Translations under genes and position numbers: made by a program
The notes under the pieces: generated by a model
Databases searched by the model: none
What the model was told of the DNA's origin: nothing
What the model saw: the letters and a program-made list of their open reading frames with translations, nothing else
NCBI RefSeq assembly: GCF_004340685.1
Contig: NZ_SLUN01000002.1
Span: 124,001 to 188,000 of the forward strand
DNA from: Hydrogenispora ethanolica
GTDB taxonomy: Bacteria; Bacillota; UBA4882; UBA8346
Direction of reading: 5' to 3'
Length of the DNA: 64,000 nt
Shown here: piece after piece, positions 16,547 through 25,229 of the stretch
Layout: every line of letters begins with the position of its first letter
How positions within the stretch are numbered: the first letter of the stretch is position 1

Positions 16547-17473
16547 ATGACAACGACTCAGTTGGAAACCCCGCCGAAAAAACCGTTCATCGTGGCGGCG
16601 GGGATTTTGGTGGTACTGATGATCATCGGCTTTTTCTATTTTACCCGGGACGTCAAGGAGACGCGGCCGCCGGCCGTCGTCGCCAAAAAACCCATGACTC
16701 TGTTGTTGATCGGCATGGATATCAATGTCGGCGAGCCGAAGCCGGAGGAGACCCCGGCGTTGACCCGGACCGACACGCTGATCCTGGCGATTCTCGACCC
16801 GGTTGCCAAAAAGGCTTCCCTGGTCTCCATTCCCCGCGACAGTCTCGTAAATATTCCCGGTCATGGATTGGGCAGAATAAATGAGGCCAGCGTCCTGGGG
16901 GGAATTCCGTTGACGCGGCGGATGGTGACCCGGCTGACCGGCTGCCGGATCGATCATTACATGCAGGTTGGATTCGAGAGTTTTCAGCAGTTGGTCGATT
17001 TGGTCGGCGGCATTGAAGTCAATGTGGATAAAAAAATGCGGTATGCCGATGAATATGGCGTGTACAAAATCAAGCTGGATCCCGGCCCGCAAGTGCTCGA
17101 CGGCGTCAAGGCCTTGCAATACGTGAGGTTCCGCCACGAGCCGCTGGGCGACATCGGCCGGGTGGAGCGGCAGCGCAAACTGTTGCTGGCGCTGTACACC
17201 AAGCTGAAACAACCGCTGAATATCGTCAAAATCCCGTCCATGCTCGGCATCGCCCGCAAATATATGCGGACCGACCTGAAGACCGGGCAGATGCTGGAAC
17301 TGATTCAATTCGCGCGTAAATTGAATCCCGAAACGGATATCCGCAGTTATACCCTGCCGGGAAGCTTTTACGAGGCGTACTGGAAGCCCGATCGCGCCAA
17401 GGTCCGTGAACTGATGGCGGAGTTGAAACCGCAGCGGCCGGTACGTGCCGCGCCGGTCCTTTCTCAGCAGTAA
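16547..17473 (+). CDS. LytR-CpsA-Psr (LCP) family cell-wall ligase
   Basis: 308 residues. A single N-terminal membrane segment (FIVAAGILVVLMIIGFFYF, about 17-35) is followed by an external LCP domain: LLIGMDINVG, TRTDTLILAILDP (conserved Asp that positions Mg-pyrophosphate), LVSIPRDSLVNIPGHG (catalytic Arg), GRINEAS, VGGIEVNVDKKMRY, LDGVKALQYVRFRH and GDIGRVERQRKLL. LCP enzymes attach teichoic-acid-like or capsule polymers to peptidoglycan. ATG at 16547 with AGGAGGAG 6 bases upstream. Confidence 0.93.
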   Translation: MTTTQLETPPKKPFIVAAGILVVLMIIGFFYFTRDVKETRPPAVVAKKPMTLLLIGMDINVGEPKPEETPALTRTDTLILAILDPVAKKASLVSIPRDSLVNIPGHGLGRINEASVLGGIPLTRRMVTRLTGCRIDHYMQVGFESFQQLVDLVGGIEVNVDKKMRYADEYGVYKIKLDPGPQVLDGVKALQYVRFRHEPLGDIGRVERQRKLLLALYTKLKQPLNIVKIPSMLGIARKYMRTDLKTGQMLELIQFARKLNPETDIRSYTLPGSFYEAYWKPDRAKVRELMAELKPQRPVRAAPVLSQQ

Positions 17474-17532
17474 ACCTGCACCCGGCCGGGGACCGTGGCG
17501 CAAACGTCAAAATTCGAACAGATATCGGGGGA

Positions 17533-18270
17533 ATGAAAGTGCAAGCGGATGTAACATTAGCCCTCCCGCAACTCAGCGGAAATACGGAGATTAACAATAA
17601 AATTACGGTGGTCATCGATGCCTTGCGGGCTACCAGCACCATCGTGACCGCGCTCCATCACCAGGCGATCGAAGTGATCCCAGTGGTCGAGCCGGCGGAA
17701 GCCGTCGAATTGGCCAAGAATATCGGAGCCCAGGAGTGTATCACCGGCGGCGAACGGCGCGGCCTGCGGATCGACGGCTTCGAATTGGGCAATTCGCCGC
17801 TGGAATATACCGAGGAACGGATCGCCGGCAAAAAGATCATCCTGTCGACCACCAACGGGACCAAAGCGATTAAGCTGGCGTCCCAAGGCGCGGCGGAGGT
17901 GCTGATCGGGAGCTTCCTCAATGTCCAGGCCGTCATCGAGTATCTGAGCCAGGCCGGCCGGGATCTGGTGATCGCCTGCGCCGGCCGGGGCAATTGGGGC
18001 TTGAGCCTGGAGGATCTGGCCTGCGCCGGCTGGATTATCCGCGGCTTGATCGACGCCGGGCTCGAGCCGGGTTTGACCGATGCGGCCAAGACCGCGCTCT
18101 ATGCGCAGCGCGAGGCCAGATCCATCGGCCTGGAGAAGTTCTTCCGCCAGACCGACAACGGCCGCAACCTGATCGAGGTCGGCCTGGAGCAGGATCTGGC
18201 CGCCTGTGCCGACCTCAACAGCATGCCGCTCCTGCCGCGCTATTCCAACGGCCGGGTGGCCGTGGAATAA
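17533..18270 (+). CDS. comB: ComB-family 2-phosphosulfolactate phosphatase
   Basis: 245 residues, complete for the family. Signature stretches are VVIDALRATSTIVTAL, CITGGERRGLRIDGF, LGNSPLEY, LSTTNGTKAI and CAGRGNWGLSLEDLACAGW. The characterised archaeal enzyme removes phosphate from 2-phosphosulfolactate in coenzyme M synthesis; bacterial homologues are often annotated the same way, but the substrate here is not shown. No comA or comC neighbour. It is 60 bases after the LCP gene on the same strand and closed by a terminator. Confidence 0.88.
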   Translation: MKVQADVTLALPQLSGNTEINNKITVVIDALRATSTIVTALHHQAIEVIPVVEPAEAVELAKNIGAQECITGGERRGLRIDGFELGNSPLEYTEERIAGKKIILSTTNGTKAIKLASQGAAEVLIGSFLNVQAVIEYLSQAGRDLVIACAGRGNWGLSLEDLACAGWIIRGLIDAGLEPGLTDAAKTALYAQREARSIGLEKFFRQTDNGRNLIEVGLEQDLAACADLNSMPLLPRYSNGRVAVE

Positions 18271-18292
18271 TCCGGCGCAGATTGATTCGAAA

Positions 18293-18320
18293 AGTCATGG
18301 CCCCGGGCCATGGCTTTTTT
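18293..18320 (+). terminator. Terminator after comB
   Basis: AGTCATGGC / GCCATGGCT stem with CCCGG loop, followed by TTTTTT. Confidence 0.85.
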
Positions 18321-18366
18321 GTTAGGTCCCCGCCAGGGTCGGAACGGCGCGGCGAATTCGCCGGTA

Positions 18367-18395
18367 TTGACAAAAGGCGCGGTGCGTTGTAAACT
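18367..18395 (+). promoter_or_regulatory. Promoter of the nucleotidyltransferase gene
   Basis: TTGACA (18367-18372) and TAAACT (18390-18395), 17-base spacer, 32 bases before the start codon. Confidence 0.7.
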
Positions 18396-18427
18396 GCAGT
18401 AATACCTTTTTTTACCTGGAGGAAGTC

Positions 18428-19225
18428 ATGGCGCTGGAACAGCATCGCGAGTTTGTAAACCGGGCGATCGACCGCTTTCAGCGAGACCCGCGCATCATGG
18501 GCATTGCCGCCGGAGGTTCATGGATCACCCAGTCGATGGATGAGTTTTCCGATATCGATCTAGTCATCGCCGTGGCCCCGGAATACGAGGCGGAAGTCTC
18601 GCGGGAGCGGCTGACAATGGCGGAGCAGCTGGGGAAAGTGTTGGCGGCTTTCACTGGCGAGCACGTCGGAGAGCCCCGCCTCCTGATCTGCTTGTACGGT
18701 CCGCCGCTGCTCCATGTCGACTTAAAATTTGTGGGCTTGCAGGACCTGGCCCACCGGGTGGAAGACCCGGTCATCCTTTGGCAGCGGGACGAAGCCCTTG
18801 CTACGGCGTTGGCCGGGGGCGAACCGCGCTATCCCCAGCCGGACCGGCAATGGATCGAGGACCGTTTTTGGGTCTGGGTCCATTACATTACCGTGAAGAT
18901 CGGGCGGGGGGAGCTATTCGAAGCCATCGAAATGCTGTCTTATTTGCGCCAGACCGTCCTGGGCCCGCTGGCGCTGCTGGGCCGGGGCAAGCTGCCGCGG
19001 GGTGTGCGCTATCTGGAACGGGACGCTCCGGCCGAAGCGGCGCAGCTGCAACGGACGATTGCCGCTCATAACCCGCTGGATTGCGCGCTGGCTTTGCAGG
19101 AAGCCATTGCCCTCTATCGACAGCTGCGGGAACATACCCCCGGATTGGTCCTGCGCCGGGAGGCCGAAGAACAGGTCCGGCTCTATCTCGACAGCATCAT
19201 GGAGCGGCTGAAGCATGGCCTGTAG
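18428..19225 (+). CDS. Nucleotidyltransferase-domain protein
   Basis: 265 residues. The N-terminal domain has the polymerase-beta-type nucleotidyltransferase signature: GIAAGGSWITQSMDEFSDIDL (GS followed by DxD) with a third acidic position at LLHVDLKFV. The C-terminal half is helical (about 140-265), as in aminoglycoside adenylyltransferase-like proteins. The substrate cannot be told: AMP transfer to a small molecule or protein are both possible. TGGAGG lies just before the ATG, and it has its own promoter. Confidence 0.75.
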   Translation: MALEQHREFVNRAIDRFQRDPRIMGIAAGGSWITQSMDEFSDIDLVIAVAPEYEAEVSRERLTMAEQLGKVLAAFTGEHVGEPRLLICLYGPPLLHVDLKFVGLQDLAHRVEDPVILWQRDEALATALAGGEPRYPQPDRQWIEDRFWVWVHYITVKIGRGELFEAIEMLSYLRQTVLGPLALLGRGKLPRGVRYLERDAPAEAAQLQRTIAAHNPLDCALALQEAIALYRQLREHTPGLVLRREAEEQVRLYLDSIMERLKHGL

Positions 19226-19574
19226 ACCATGGCAAACGGCATCACCGCCGTTTACGGGTTGAAACTTCATGATTGCCGGCTTGAGCCGAAGACGCATCCG
19301 CTGCTGCCGGGCCGGCAGGGTCCCTCGCCGGGGCTGCCGAGCCTGCCGCAAGGGTTGCAAAGGATTCCGCGGTTCCGGCGCGGGGTCGGGCAGGGGTTGC
19401 GGGAGGTTGAGCAGTAGTTGCGCGACAAAGAGCGGAACCGGCGGAGTCTTCCGCCGGCCTGGCGGACGGTCCGGCGGATGGTCCGGCCGCTTCCGCCGGA
19501 GTGGCAACCGGTCCGGCAGGCCGGCTCAAAAACAAAACCCGTCCGGCAGATTCTCCGGACGGGTTGAATTTCAT
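19226..19574. other. GC-rich low-complexity intergenic region
   Basis: Rich in repeated CCGGCGG/CCGGCAGG motifs, with no gene that I can support. Open frames through it (for example 19242-19643 on the minus strand) are low-complexity and run into the palindromic element that follows. Confidence 0.5.
19525..19566 (-). terminator. Terminator of the PFL/ACT operon
   Basis: The stem AACCCGTCCGG / CCGGACGGGTT (11 bp) is followed on the minus strand by TTTTGTTTTTG. It lies about 130 bases beyond the stop of the 19697-21055 gene, with the palindromic element between. Confidence 0.7.
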
Positions 19575-19672
19575 ATGCCACGACATGAATCCATAGGGTA
19601 TATGATTTGCGAAAATAACGAACGCTCCACCGTTTTTTCGCAAATCATGTGATTCAAATCATGTCGTTGCAT
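19575..19672. repeat. Palindromic element, family E, copy 1
   Basis: 98 bp. Outer arms ATGCCACGACATGA / TCATGTCGTTGCAT; inner arms ATGATTTGCGAAAATAACG / CGTTTTTTCGCAAATCAT. Inverted relative to the copy at 44847-44945, to which it is highly similar over its length. No coding capacity; MITE- or REP-like. Confidence 0.9.
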
Positions 19673-19696
19673 CGATAGGACGGCCCGCGAGGCCGG

Positions 19697-21055
19697 TCAG
19701 TTGGTCAAGGCTTGCAGGGGGGCGGGAATATGCCCGCCGCGCCCGATGAACTTGGCCGGGCTGAACTTGGAGACCGCCATGATCGGCGCCGAGCCGAGCA
19801 GGCCGCCGAAGTTGACCTCGTCGCCGATGACTTTGCCGGGGACGGGGATGATCCGGACGGCCGTGGTCTTGCTGTTGATCATGCCGATGGCCATCTCGTC
19901 GGCGATGATGCCGGAGATGGTGGCGGCGGAGGTGTCGCCGGGCACGGCGATCATGTCCAGGCCCACCGAGCAGACGCAGGTCATGGCCTCCAGCTTCTCG
20001 ATGGAGAGCGCGCCGGCCTTGACCGCCTCGATCATGCCGGCGTCCTCGCTGACCGGAATGAAGGCGCCGCTCAAGCCGCCGATGGCCGAGGAGGCCATGG
20101 AACCGCCTTTTTTGACGGCGTCATTCAAGATCGCCAGGGCGGCGGTGGTCCCCGGCCCGCCGCAGCGCTCCAGGCCCATCGCTTCCAGAATATTGGCCAC
20201 GCTGTCGCCGATGGCCGGGGTCGGCGCGAGCGAGAGGTCGATGATCCCGAAAGGCACGCCCAGGGCGGCCGAGACTTTTCTGCCGATCAACTCGCCGACC
20301 CGGGTGATCTTAAAGGCGACCCGCTTGATCTCCTCCGCCAATTCGCGGAGATCGCAATCGGGGATCCGTTCCACCGCCGCCTTAACCACTCCGGGACCGC
20401 TGATGCCGATGTTGATGGTGGCTTCCGGCTCGCCCACGCCATGAAAAGCGCCGGCCATGAAGGGGTTATCCTCCGGGGCATTGGCGAAGACCACCAGTTT
20501 GGCGCAGGCGATGGCGTCCCGCTCCCGGGTCAGTTCGGCCGCTTCCTTGATGACCCGGCCCAGCTTGATAATGGCGTCCATATTGATCCCGGCCTTGGTG
20601 GTGGCCACATTGACCGAGGCGCAGACTTTGTTGGTGCTCGACAGGGCTTCCGGCAGCGAATCGATCAGCCGCAAGTCGCCGGGGGTTGCCCCCTTGTGGA
20701 CCAGCGCGGAATAACCGCCGATGAAATCGACGCCCAGTTCCTCGGCGAGCCCGTCGAGGGTGCGGGCGATCTCCGCGATCGGGCCCGCGGCGCCTTGCGC
20801 CACCAGCGCGATCGGGGTCACCGAGATCCGCTTGTTGATGATCGGCACGCCGTAGGTCCGTTCCATCAGTTGGGCGGTAGCCACGAGATCGGCGGCCAGC
20901 CGCCGGACCTTGGCGGCAATCTTGGCCGAGGTGGCCGCGACGTCCGGCCCGGCGCAGTCCAGCAGGTTGATCCCCATGGTCACGGTGCGGATGTCAAAAT
21001 GGTAATTCTCGATCATCGAGATGGTCTCGAGAATCTCCTGGGGGGTATAGGGCAT
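19697..21055 (-). CDS. PFL-like (DUF711 / UPF0210) protein
   Basis: 452 residues, full length for UPF0210. Characteristic stretches: [22 protein letters not shown] at the start, [59 protein letters not shown] and the C-terminal [15 protein letters not shown]. The fold is related to pyruvate formate-lyase but lacks a demonstrated reaction. It is encoded 135 bases after an ACT-domain protein, the standard neighbour of this family, which points to an amino-acid-responsive role. Confidence 0.93.
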   Translation of the reverse strand: MPYTPQEILETISMIENYHFDIRTVTMGINLLDCAGPDVAATSAKIAAKVRRLAADLVATAQLMERTYGVPIINKRISVTPIALVAQGAAGPIAEIARTLDGLAEELGVDFIGGYSALVHKGATPGDLRLIDSLPEALSSTNKVCASVNVATTKAGINMDAIIKLGRVIKEAAELTRERDAIACAKLVVFANAPEDNPFMAGAFHGVGEPEATINIGISGPGVVKAAVERIPDCDLRELAEEIKRVAFKITRVGELIGRKVSAALGVPFGIIDLSLAPTPAIGDSVANILEAMGLERCGGPGTTAALAILNDAVKKGGSMASSAIGGLSGAFIPVSEDAGMIEAVKAGALSIEKLEAMTCVCSVGLDMIAVPGDTSAATISGIIADEMAIGMINSKTTAVRIIPVPGKVIGDEVNFGGLLGSAPIMAVSKFSPAKFIGRGGHIPAPLQALTN

Positions 21056-21190
21056 TGTCCATCACTCCAAATTTTCGCTGTCGCCATTCAGCGCCCGGAA
21101 AGGGAGCGAAATGGCGGCCGATTTTGCTTGCTTGGCCGCATGAGAACCTGCCGCGTCGGGCAGGGACCGGCCGTGAGAAGGTGCGAAGGT

Positions 21191-21472
21191 TCAGATCCGG
21201 TGCATGTAACGGAAGATATCTTCGTGTTGGATCACGATGCGTACGCCCAAGCTTGCCCCGGCCGCCTGCAGGGTCTCCTGGAGCGCGATCAGGTCTTGCT
21301 TGGCCTGGGAGATGTCGACCATCAGGATCATGGCGAAGATGCCCTGCATGATCGTTTGGCTGATGTCGACGATGTTGACGCCGTTATCGGCGAGGATCTT
21401 GGAGACGCCGGCGACGATGCCCACCCGGTCCTGGCCCATGACGGTGATCACCGCATGCTCAGTTTCATTCAC
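21191..21472 (-). CDS. ACT domain protein (UPF0237)
   Basis: 93 residues forming a single ACT domain: HAVITVMGQDRVGIVAGVSK, NGVNIVDISQTIMQGIFAM and the C-terminal GVRIVIQHEDIFRYMHRI, which is typical of UPF0237. ACT domains bind amino acids and modulate partner proteins. It is first in an operon with the PFL-like protein. GAGGTGAT lies 8 bases before the ATG. Confidence 0.94.
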   Translation of the reverse strand: MNETEHAVITVMGQDRVGIVAGVSKILADNGVNIVDISQTIMQGIFAMILMVDISQAKQDLIALQETLQAAGASLGVRIVIQHEDIFRYMHRI

Positions 21473-21866
21473 TCTTTATCACCTCGGTAATGAAAATGCC
21501 TTGATTAACAGGCGTGTTTTACGGAATGGCAGGGAAAGTCACGATGAACCGCGCTGTCCGAACGACGCGCGCCGAATTGCCGAATTTTAGAGACGCAATG
21601 CGTGAAGATATGCTGGAAAGTATTCGCGATTCTTTTCATGAATCCTGCAGTGGCCAGGTTAAGCATTGGTTAATCGCCCGGCGCCGCAGCGCCGAAAAAG
21701 TTGGGAATTTCTCGTTTCATTTCACGTTTCAATAAGTGTTGGCGGGGGACGGCTTTGCCCGGCCGCCCCTAACGGGAAGACCGCTCATCCGTCTCGAATA
21801 ATCGCGTGGCGTATAGTATAATAGTCTGAAGGTACGATTGAAATCGGTTCCAAAGGAGTGACCCGC
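21473..21866. other. Intergenic region between divergent units
   Basis: About 390 bases with no convincing gene. TATAAT at 21817-21822, 45 bases before the start at 21867, is the likely -10 of the pseudokinase gene; its -35 is weak (TCGAAT-like). An open frame at 21514-21735 has no ribosome site or recognisable domain. Confidence 0.4.
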
Positions 21867-23288
21867 ATGGAATACCAGTTCCAGGCCGAGCTGAGCCCGG
21901 AGGCGTTGTTATTCGTCGCCGCAGACGGGACGAAAATGATCTTCGACCGGATTCCGTTTGTGATGCCGCCCAAGGAGAATATGCGCTTCGAACTGATCCG
22001 GGAGTTGAAAGAAGTGATCCATGAACCTTTCGCCGGAACGGACCCGGCATTCATCCGCTATGCCGGAGTCGAAAAGCACCAGGGCGATCTGTTTCTGGTC
22101 CGGCCGGCGCTGCCCGAGGATCCGCTGCCGCGGTTCCGGACCGAGGATCTGGAAACGGCCTGCCAGGCGTTGCTGAAAATAGCGCGGCTGGTCGGAGCGT
22201 ATCAACAGGACGGCCGCTTCTTTGAAGACTTGAGTCCGGGCATGGTCCGGAGCGACGCCTCCGGAGCGGTCTACCTGCTCGATCCGCCCGTCTTGCATTT
22301 TCTGGGCAAATCGCTGCCCGAGGAGTATCATGGGGTTCCGGCGCCGGAGCAGATTCTGGGGCGCCCGGCCACTGACCGGACCGCCAGTTTCGCCTGGGGA
22401 GTGCTGGCCTACGGGCTGCTGACCGGGGCCGATCCTTTTCAGGCGGCCAATGCCGAGGAACGGTTGGATAAGATCGTCCGGGCCAGCGTATTGCCGCTGC
22501 GCGACCGGCGGCCGGAGATCAGTCCCGCCCTGAATCAACTGGTATCGCAAGCCTTGGAGGCCGATCCGGCGCGGCGCTTATCCCTGGAGGCCATCGCCTC
22601 CCGGCTGGCCGGCCTGATCGAAGGCCGGGCGCTCCGGAGCGACGCTGAGGAGGCCCGCCAGTATCAGACGCAGAGCAATGCCAACCGGCAGCGCTTCGAG
22701 ACCCGGGAGAAGTGGCACCGTTGGATGAAAAAATACGGGATGGCGACCGGAATCGGCCTGGTCATTCTGGTGGCGCTGGCGTTGCTCTTCCGGCCCCAGG
22801 GCATGCAGGTGTTGAACCCCAAGACCCCGCCCCTGAAAGTGGTGCGTTACTATTTTCAAGGCGTGAGCAAGATCGACGTCTCCCTGGTGGACGAGACCAT
22901 CTACCGGGCCAAAAACAGTTTCGCGGACATGGTCACCAATCTCCATGTGATGAACAAGGCCCAACAGGGATACTCTCTGACCACCAAGGATAACGCGACC
23001 GTTTCTTTTGAGGGCCTGACGGTGCGGGAGATCTCCCGCTCGCCGGAGCAAGCGGTGTATGAAGCCCAATACACGTTGAAAATGGCCCTGCCGACGCAGA
23101 TCCAGTATCTGACCCGCAAGGATCGGATGACGTTGCGGCCGGTCAAGCGGATCTGGCGGATCACCGATATTCGGGTCCTCTCCAAGTCCGAACGGCGGGA
23201 GAAGGTGACCCCGGCACCGGCGCCGGCGAGTCCGGGCCCGGCGGGGTTGCCGTCTCCGTCCCCCGCTCCCGCCGGATCGAAGCCCTGA
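21867..23288 (+). CDS. Membrane-anchored protein-kinase-like protein, probably a pseudokinase
   Basis: 473 residues. The N-terminal 260 residues resemble the C-lobe of Hanks-type kinases: FFEDLSPGMVRSDASGAVYLLDPP stands where the catalytic loop and DFG would be, and APEQILGRPATDRTASFAWG plus YGLLTGADPFQAA match the APE and following helix. HRD, the loop Asn and DFG are not preserved, so catalysis is doubtful. A TM segment (MATGIGLVILVALALLF, about 292-308) leads to an external C-terminal domain of about 145 residues and a Pro-rich tail. ATG at 21867 has AAAGGAG 8 bases upstream. Confidence 0.7.
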   Translation: MEYQFQAELSPEALLFVAADGTKMIFDRIPFVMPPKENMRFELIRELKEVIHEPFAGTDPAFIRYAGVEKHQGDLFLVRPALPEDPLPRFRTEDLETACQALLKIARLVGAYQQDGRFFEDLSPGMVRSDASGAVYLLDPPVLHFLGKSLPEEYHGVPAPEQILGRPATDRTASFAWGVLAYGLLTGADPFQAANAEERLDKIVRASVLPLRDRRPEISPALNQLVSQALEADPARRLSLEAIASRLAGLIEGRALRSDAEEARQYQTQSNANRQRFETREKWHRWMKKYGMATGIGLVILVALALLFRPQGMQVLNPKTPPLKVVRYYFQGVSKIDVSLVDETIYRAKNSFADMVTNLHVMNKAQQGYSLTTKDNATVSFEGLTVREISRSPEQAVYEAQYTLKMALPTQIQYLTRKDRMTLRPVKRIWRITDIRVLSKSERREKVTPAPAPASPGPAGLPSPSPAPAGSKP

Positions 23289-23361
23289 AGCTACCCGTCC
23301 GGGGCGCGCCGGCCGCGGCACGCCCCGTCCACTGTCACTCTCCGCGCATCATCATTGACAC

Positions 23362-23412
23362 CCTCCCCGTGCTTTCTGCATACAGTACCTAATAGTAGAA
23401 AGCACGGGGAGG
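23362..23412 (+). promoter_or_regulatory. Long perfect inverted repeat covering the ribosome site of the next gene
   Basis: CCTCCCCGTGCTTTCT (23362-23377) and AGAAAGCACGGGGAGG (23397-23412) are a perfect 16-bp inverted repeat with a 19-base loop. The right arm contains the GGGGAGG ribosome site, and a TTGACA (23355-23360) touches the left arm. It could be an operator or an mRNA hairpin that hides the ribosome site. A palindromic insertion is the alternative. Confidence 0.7.
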
Positions 23413-23423
23413 TAATTTTCGTT

Positions 23424-25154
23424 TTGGAAGTACAGGTTAGAACGGTGCGGCATCAGACCGACGTCCTGATCATCGGCGGCGGCACCGCCGGCTGCCTGGC
23501 GGCGGCCACCGTAAAGGAACTCAACCCGACCTTGCGGGTGATGATCATGGAGAAGGCCCATATCGAACGCAGCGGCTGCCTGGCCGCTGGGATGAACGCC
23601 ATCAACGCTTACCTTAATCCCGGCGAAACGCCGGAATCATTCACCCAATATGTCCGCTATGACGCCATGGGTTTGCTCCGCGAAGATCTGGTCTACTCGG
23701 GCGCTCAGGAGCTGAACGCCGCGGTCCAAAAGGTGGAAAGCTGGGGGCTGCCGGTCCAGAAGGACGAGAGCGGCCGCTACCAGCCGCGGGGCCGCTGGAA
23801 TATCCGGATCAACGGCGAATCGCTCAAACCGATCCTGGCGGCGGCGGTCCGGGAGGCCGGAGTCCAGGTGCTGAACCGGGTGAACGCCGTCGATTTCCTG
23901 ATCGATGAGGGCCGGGTGGTCGGAGCGGCCGGGGTCGGAGTCCGGGACGGGCAATTCCACTGGGTCACGGCCAAGGCGGTGCTTTGTTGCACCGGCGGGG
24001 CGGCCGGTCTTTACCGCCCCAACAATCCCGGCCGGGCGGCGCACAAGATGTGGTACCCGCCCTTTAACACCGGGGGCGGGTATGCCATGGGGATCCGGGC
24101 CGGAGCCGAATTCACCGGATTTGAGATGCGTTTTATCGCCCTGCGCACCAAGGATCTGATCTGCCCCACCGGGACGCTGGCCCTGGGATTCGGGGCCAAA
24201 CAGCGGAACGCGCTCGGTGAGGAATTTATGAAGCTGCGCTTCAAACATCAGGGCGGCGAAGGGGCGCCGACCTGCCTCCGGGTCTATGGTCCGGTGCAGG
24301 AGCAGAAAGCGGGGCGCGGTCCTTGTTATCTCGATACCCGCCATCTCGACGCCGATCAGGTCCGCAAACTGAAAGCCGCCTATCTCGACATGTATCCGGG
24401 GATCGTTCTGCAATGGGCGGCCAATGAATTCAATCCGGCCGAGACGCCGGTGGAGATCTGCGGCACCGAGCCGTACATCATGGGCGGCCATTGCCAGGCC
24501 GGCTACTGGATCGACCGCGAGCGCCGCACCACCCTGCCCGGACTGTATGCCGCCGGGGACGTGGCCGGCGGCTATCCCTACAAGTTCGTCAGCGGTTGTT
24601 GGGCCGAGGGGATCATCGCCGCCCGGGCCATTGTCGAAGACCTCCAGCAGGCCGATGAGCCGGAGCTGGATGAGATGGCCCTGCCGGGGCTGATCGAGCG
24701 TTCCTACCGGCCGTTGGCCCGGTTCCGGGACGGCGCCGAGGGAGTCGGCCCGGCCGAGGCCGAGGAGCGGCTGCAGAAGATCATGGATGAGTACGCCGGC
24801 GGGATTAGCACCTTCTATGAGATTCACGAGGCCGGCCTGGATGAGGCCGGGCGGCAGCTGGCGCGGTTGGAACGGCAGCTCCAGTATTTGGTGGCCGCCG
24901 ACTATCATGAGCTGTTGGCCTGCCAGGAAGTGATCGACCGGGTGGCGGTGGCCCGGCAAGTGGTGGAGCATCTCGCCTACCGCAAGGAGACCCGGTGGCC
25001 GGGGTTTCAGACCCGGACCGACTATCCGGAGCGGGACGATTTCAACTGGCTGAAGTTCGTCAATTCGGTGAAGGATCCGGAGAGCGGCGCCATCCGGATG
25101 CTGGAGCGGCCCTACGTGCGGTTGATACCGGGGGAGCGGTATCTGCCGCGGTAG
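23424..25154 (+). CDS. AprA-like FAD-dependent oxidoreductase
   Basis: 576 residues from TTG 23424 (GGGGAGG 11 bases upstream; a GTG at 23445 is possible). FAD-binding GGGTAGCLAAATVKEL at the N-terminus and GLYAAGDVAGGYPYKFVSGC near residue 375 place it in the fumarate reductase/succinate dehydrogenase flavoprotein superfamily. The stretch KAHIERSGCLAAGMNAINAY and the C-terminal helical domain resemble adenylylsulfate reductase alpha subunits. No AprB-like ferredoxin, Sat or Dsr gene is nearby, so APS reduction is not supported; a related oxidoreductase with unknown substrate is the safer call. It converges on the acetolactate-synthase-like gene. Confidence 0.78.
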   Translation: MEVQVRTVRHQTDVLIIGGGTAGCLAAATVKELNPTLRVMIMEKAHIERSGCLAAGMNAINAYLNPGETPESFTQYVRYDAMGLLREDLVYSGAQELNAAVQKVESWGLPVQKDESGRYQPRGRWNIRINGESLKPILAAAVREAGVQVLNRVNAVDFLIDEGRVVGAAGVGVRDGQFHWVTAKAVLCCTGGAAGLYRPNNPGRAAHKMWYPPFNTGGGYAMGIRAGAEFTGFEMRFIALRTKDLICPTGTLALGFGAKQRNALGEEFMKLRFKHQGGEGAPTCLRVYGPVQEQKAGRGPCYLDTRHLDADQVRKLKAAYLDMYPGIVLQWAANEFNPAETPVEICGTEPYIMGGHCQAGYWIDRERRTTLPGLYAAGDVAGGYPYKFVSGCWAEGIIAARAIVEDLQQADEPELDEMALPGLIERSYRPLARFRDGAEGVGPAEAEERLQKIMDEYAGGISTFYEIHEAGLDEAGRQLARLERQLQYLVAADYHELLACQEVIDRVAVARQVVEHLAYRKETRWPGFQTRTDYPERDDFNWLKFVNSVKDPESGAIRMLERPYVRLIPGERYLPR

Positions 25155-25182
25155 GTGCGGCGTGGCGCCGGCTCAAAGAGCC

Positions 25183-25214
25183 AAAACGAGGCGGGAGCAA
25201 TCCCGCCTCGTTTT
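25183..25214. terminator. Bidirectional terminator
   Basis: AAAACGAGGCGGGA / TCCCGCCTCGTTTT, a perfect 14-bp stem with GCAA loop, flanked by A and T runs. It serves both the flavoprotein gene and the convergent gene ending at 25230. Confidence 0.92.
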
Positions 25215-25229
25215 GATCCGCCGCAGGGG

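Noticed and set aside
19242-19643. 133-codon minus-strand protein
   Set aside because: Low-complexity Ala/Pro/Gly sequence that crosses the palindromic element; no homology or ribosome site apparent.
19712-21490. 592-codon open frame antisense to the PFL and ACT genes
   Set aside because: Antisense shadow; low-complexity Asp/Gly/His-rich product with no start site.
22901-23185. Minus-strand small protein inside the pseudokinase gene
   Set aside because: Antisense shadow only.
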